Assembly (NCBI GenBank): GCA_025450195.1 | Contig: JANWHW010000007.1 | Coordinates: forward strand, 1 to 64,000 | DNA length: 64,000 bases | Direction of reading: 5' to 3' | DNA from: Solirubrobacterales bacterium | GTDB lineage: Bacteria > Actinomycetota > Thermoleophilia > Solirubrobacterales > 70-9 | Shown here: positions 61,996-64,000 of the stretch, one piece after another | How positions within the stretch are numbered: the stretch's first letter is position 1 | How the letters are laid out: each line of letters opens with the position of its first letter | The notes under the pieces: generated by a model | Database searches by the model: none | Seen by the model: the letters and a program-made list of their open reading frames with translations, nothing else | Told to the model about the DNA's origin: nothing | Made by a program: the position numbers and the translations under genes

Positions 61996-63072
61996 ATGAG
62001 TGAAACGATGACCGAGCTTTCCCTGACCCTTTCCGAGCGCCACACAGCAGACTTCGAGATGATCGGCAACGGCGGCTTCGCACCGCTGACCGGCTTCCAG
62101 GGCTCCGCCGACTGGGAGCGCGTCTGCAGCGAGATGCGGACCACGGGCGGCGACTACTGGCCGATCCCGATCACCCTGGCAAGCGACCTCGCGTGCGAGG
62201 TCGGCGACGTCGTCGCGCTGTCCAGCGACGAAGGCAAGCCGCTTGGCCGGATCACGGTCGAGGAGATCTGGGAGCGCGACGCAAAGCGTGAGGCCGAGCA
62301 GGTCTACGGGACCACCGACGAGGCCCATCCTGGGGTTGCCGCGATTTACGAGGAGGGCAACCGGATGATCGCCGGCCCGATCGAGGTCGACGCGCTGCCC
62401 GACCACGACGAGGCCTTCATGCGGCGCTACAAGACGCCGGCCGAGCACAAGGCCGACTTCGAGGCGCGCGGCTGGAAGAAGATCGTCGCCTTCCAGACCC
62501 GCAACCCGATCCACCGCGCCCACGAGTACCTCACCAAGGCGGCTCTGGAGACCTGCGATGGCCTCTTCATCCACCCGCTGATCGGCAAGACCAAGGCCGG
62601 CGACATCCCCGCCGACGTGCGGATGCGCTGCTACGAGGTGCTGATGGAGAACTACTACCCGAACGACCGGGTCGTGCTCGGCGTGAAGCCGGCAAAGATG
62701 CACTACGCCGGTCCCCGCGAGGCCGTCTTGCACGCGATCGTCCGCCGCAACTACGGTGCGACGCACTTCATCGTCGGCCGCGATCACGCCGGTGCCGGCG
62801 ACTACTACGGCACCTACGACGCGCAGAAGATCTTCGACGAGATCGACATCGACGAGCTCGGGATCGAGCCGCTGATGTTCGAGCACACTTTCTGGTGCAA
62901 AGAGTGCGAGGGACTTGCCTCCGGCAAGACCTGCCCGCACGACAAAGAGGCGCACCTGTTCCTTTCCGGAACGAAGGTCCGCGAGATGCTCGGCAACGGC
63001 GAAAGGCCGCCGCACGAGTTCTCCCGCGACGAGGTCGCCGACATCCTGATCGACGCTTACAAGGAGGACTGA
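61996..63072 (+). CDS. sat: Sulfate adenylyltransferase (ATP sulfurylase, Sat type)
   Basis: Makes APS from ATP and sulfate. This is the single-chain Sat form, not CysDN. In its 358 residues are the ATP-binding QTRNPIHRAHEYL and GRDHAGAGDYYGTYD motifs, and the zinc-like cluster CKECEGLASGKTCPHD. GGTGAGA lies about seven nt before the ATG at 61996. A 64-bp gap separates it from cysH. Confidence 0.95.
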   Translation: MSETMTELSLTLSERHTADFEMIGNGGFAPLTGFQGSADWERVCSEMRTTGGDYWPIPITLASDLACEVGDVVALSSDEGKPLGRITVEEIWERDAKREAEQVYGTTDEAHPGVAAIYEEGNRMIAGPIEVDALPDHDEAFMRRYKTPAEHKADFEARGWKKIVAFQTRNPIHRAHEYLTKAALETCDGLFIHPLIGKTKAGDIPADVRMRCYEVLMENYYPNDRVVLGVKPAKMHYAGPREAVLHAIVRRNYGATHFIVGRDHAGAGDYYGTYDAQKIFDEIDIDELGIEPLMFEHTFWCKECEGLASGKTCPHDKEAHLFLSGTKVREMLGNGERPPHEFSRDEVADILIDAYKED

Positions 63073-63079
63073 AACAAGC

Positions 63080-63634
63080 ATGGCTGGTGAGAAGGGATTC
63101 ACCCTCTGGTTCACTGGGCTCTCCGGAGCCGGCAAGACAACGATCTCCGGTCTCCTGGAGACCGAGCTGCGCGCGCGTGGCTCGAAGCTGGAGATCCTCG
63201 ACGGCGACATCGTCCGCGAAAACCTCTCCAAGGGGCTCGGCTTCTCCAAGGAGGACCGCGACACCAACATCCGCCGGATCGCCTTCGTCGCCGACCTGCT
63301 CAGCCGTAACGGCGTGCCGGTGATCACCGCGGCGATCTCCCCATACGCCGAGATTCGCGATGAGGCGCACGAGTTGATGGGCGACCGCTTCATCGAGGTC
63401 TACGTCAAGGCCTCGGTCGACACCTGCGCCGAGCGCGACGTCAAGGGCCTCTACGCGAAGGCCTTTGCGGGCGAGATCAAGGAATTCACCGGCGTCTCGG
63501 ATCCCTACGAGATTCCAGAGAACCCGGCCTGGGTTTGCGACACCGAAAATGAGTCCCCTGAGGAATCTGCGCAGAAGCTGGTGGAGTACCTCGAGCAGCG
63601 CGGGCTGATTCCCGTCGCGGCTGTAACCGCGTAG
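63080..63634 (+). CDS. cysC: Adenylylsulfate kinase CysC
   Basis: Phosphorylates APS to PAPS. The 184-residue P-loop kinase has WFTGLSGAGKTTIS, LDGDIVRENLSKGLGFSKED, the lid region and the PYEIPENPAWVCDTE segment. It starts 8 bp after sat; AAGGAGGA within the end of sat serves as ribosome site. PAPS can feed CysH or sulfotransferases. It is the last gene of the sulfur unit. Confidence 0.95.
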   Translation: MAGEKGFTLWFTGLSGAGKTTISGLLETELRARGSKLEILDGDIVRENLSKGLGFSKEDRDTNIRRIAFVADLLSRNGVPVITAAISPYAEIRDEAHELMGDRFIEVYVKASVDTCAERDVKGLYAKAFAGEIKEFTGVSDPYEIPENPAWVCDTENESPEESAQKLVEYLEQRGLIPVAAVTA

Positions 63635-63649
63635 CTACGTAGTTATAGG

Positions 63650-63741
63650 CGGGCGGGTCCTGTCGCCCCAGGGACCCCCCACCCCCTCCGGGTAGCTAAA
63701 GCTTCCTCGGGGATGGGGGCCCCTGCGGCGCCACCCGCCCG
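63650..63741. repeat. 92-bp palindromic repeat, copy 3 (intergenic)
   Basis: Bounded by CGGGCGGGT/ACCCGCCCG with the centre TAGCTAAAGCTTCC, 16 bp after the cysC stop. It aligns along its whole length with the copies at 43628-43718 and, in reverse, 9716-9807. Its position could make it act as a terminator for the sulfur genes, although the same element elsewhere is in a leader or inside a gene. The remaining bases up to 63836 look like a promoter region, with TATGAC near 63823. Confidence 0.85.
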
Positions 63742-63836
63742 AATGACGCCCTAGCCCACCTGCTTCGCTGGCGAGCAACCAGCCGAAAGAGCCTTTACTT
63801 TCAAGCCGAGTGGCGTATCGTCTATGACGAACGCAA

Positions 63837-64000
63837 ATGTTTATTGCGATACGACCAGTTGTAGTGGTGACCTGTATTGCTACCGCCCTGTGTCTGGGCG
63901 TGCCGGCGAGTGCCCTTGCGCTTGGCCCACTTTCCAGCTTCGGCACCTACGGGAAAGAACCCGGCCAGATGTCGACTGCCGGGGGAATCGCGATCGCCAC
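63837..64000 (+). CDS. Secreted NHL-repeat protein, 5' part
   Basis: The first 54 codons of a gene that runs off the window. Residues 1-28 are a signal peptide (hydrophobic PVVVVTCIATALCLGV, cleavage near ASALA). The following SSFGTYGKEPGQMSTAGGIA matches the start of an NHL beta-propeller blade (G-x-PGQ-x-GIA). No further domain can be seen. The start is the ATG that gives the signal peptide; a second ATG 14 nt upstream is in another frame. Confidence 0.65.
   Translation, partial: MFIAIRPVVVVTCIATALCLGVPASALALGPLSSFGTYGKEPGQMSTAGGIAIA

Overview
The window is a GC-rich bacterial chromosome segment, most consistent with a deep-branching actinobacterium (Thermoleophilia/Solirubrobacterales type; inferred from gene content, no 16S gene is present). 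The grounds are a dnaK-grpE-dnaJ-hspR operon with HspR, an F420-type LLM oxidoreductase, a myo-inositol phosphate/inositol-phospholipid locus, PucR and MpaB-family proteins, frequent GTG/TTG starts and several apparently leaderless genes. The first 100 bases are G/C homopolymer and look like a contig end.

Layout. 0.1-13.0 kb, minus strand: purD-purE with a GYD protein, a triple-domain cell-wall hydrolase with a membrane partner, the dnaK-grpE-dnaJ-hspR-clpB chaperone operon, cytochrome c and endonuclease III. 13.1-18.7 kb, plus strand: alpha/beta hydrolase, then an inositol-lipid locus (PAP2, CDP-alcohol transferase, inositol-phosphate synthase, glycosyltransferase/PHP fusion) and a UDG-like protein. 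18.9-25.9 kb: LLM oxidoreductase, RNA m5U methyltransferase, phasin/histone-like protein, EEP hydrolase, argF, lgt, zinc CDF exporter, SDR. 25.9-35.2 kb: three tRNAs (Glu, Val, Asp), an acyl/glycosyl-transferase pair, secreted beta-propeller and SIMPL proteins, MpaB plus a short FtsH-like protease, a metallo-hydrolase and a secreted PG-binding protein. 35.2-38.6 kb is accessory-looking: a recombinase remnant, kup, a partial copy of the tRNA-Asp 3' end, and a MazEF-type toxin-antitoxin pair. 38.8-43.6 kb: glutamate decarboxylase, two S51 peptidases in tandem, ferritin, enolase-superfamily enzyme. 43.7-56.6 kb: a polyamine locus (FAD amine oxidase, potADBC transporter, semialdehyde dehydrogenase, aminotransferase, PucR regulator, alanine dehydrogenase, aminobutyraldehyde dehydrogenase). 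56.7-58.4 kb: secreted RTX-type repeat protein. 58.5-63.6 kb: dodecin, rhodanese and assimilatory sulfate reduction (sir, cysH, sat, cysC). The window ends inside a secreted NHL-repeat protein.

How genes work together. The polyamine genes form a logical route: PotADBC imports putrescine/spermidine, the aminotransferase and FAD oxidase make aminobutanal, the aldehyde dehydrogenase makes GABA, and alanine dehydrogenase can recycle alanine to pyruvate, probably under PucR control. Sat, CysC, CysH and Sir take sulfate to sulfide.

Most notable observations: (1) a roughly 92-bp palindromic repeat occurs in two intergenic spacers and once inside the grpE coding sequence, where it is translated as about 30 residues of the N-terminal tail; its inverted ends co-vary between copies. 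(2) The tRNA-Glu(UUC) gene has a 24-nt insertion in the D-loop that folds into an extra hairpin. (3) A different 62-bp repeat sits between two cistrons in both the grpE-dnaJ and potD-potB gaps. (4) kup is bracketed by tRNA-Asp and a partial direct copy of its 3' end, with a recombinase C-terminal remnant abutting the tRNA. (5) Several genes start 6-8 nt after a TANNNT box with no Shine-Dalgarno sequence.
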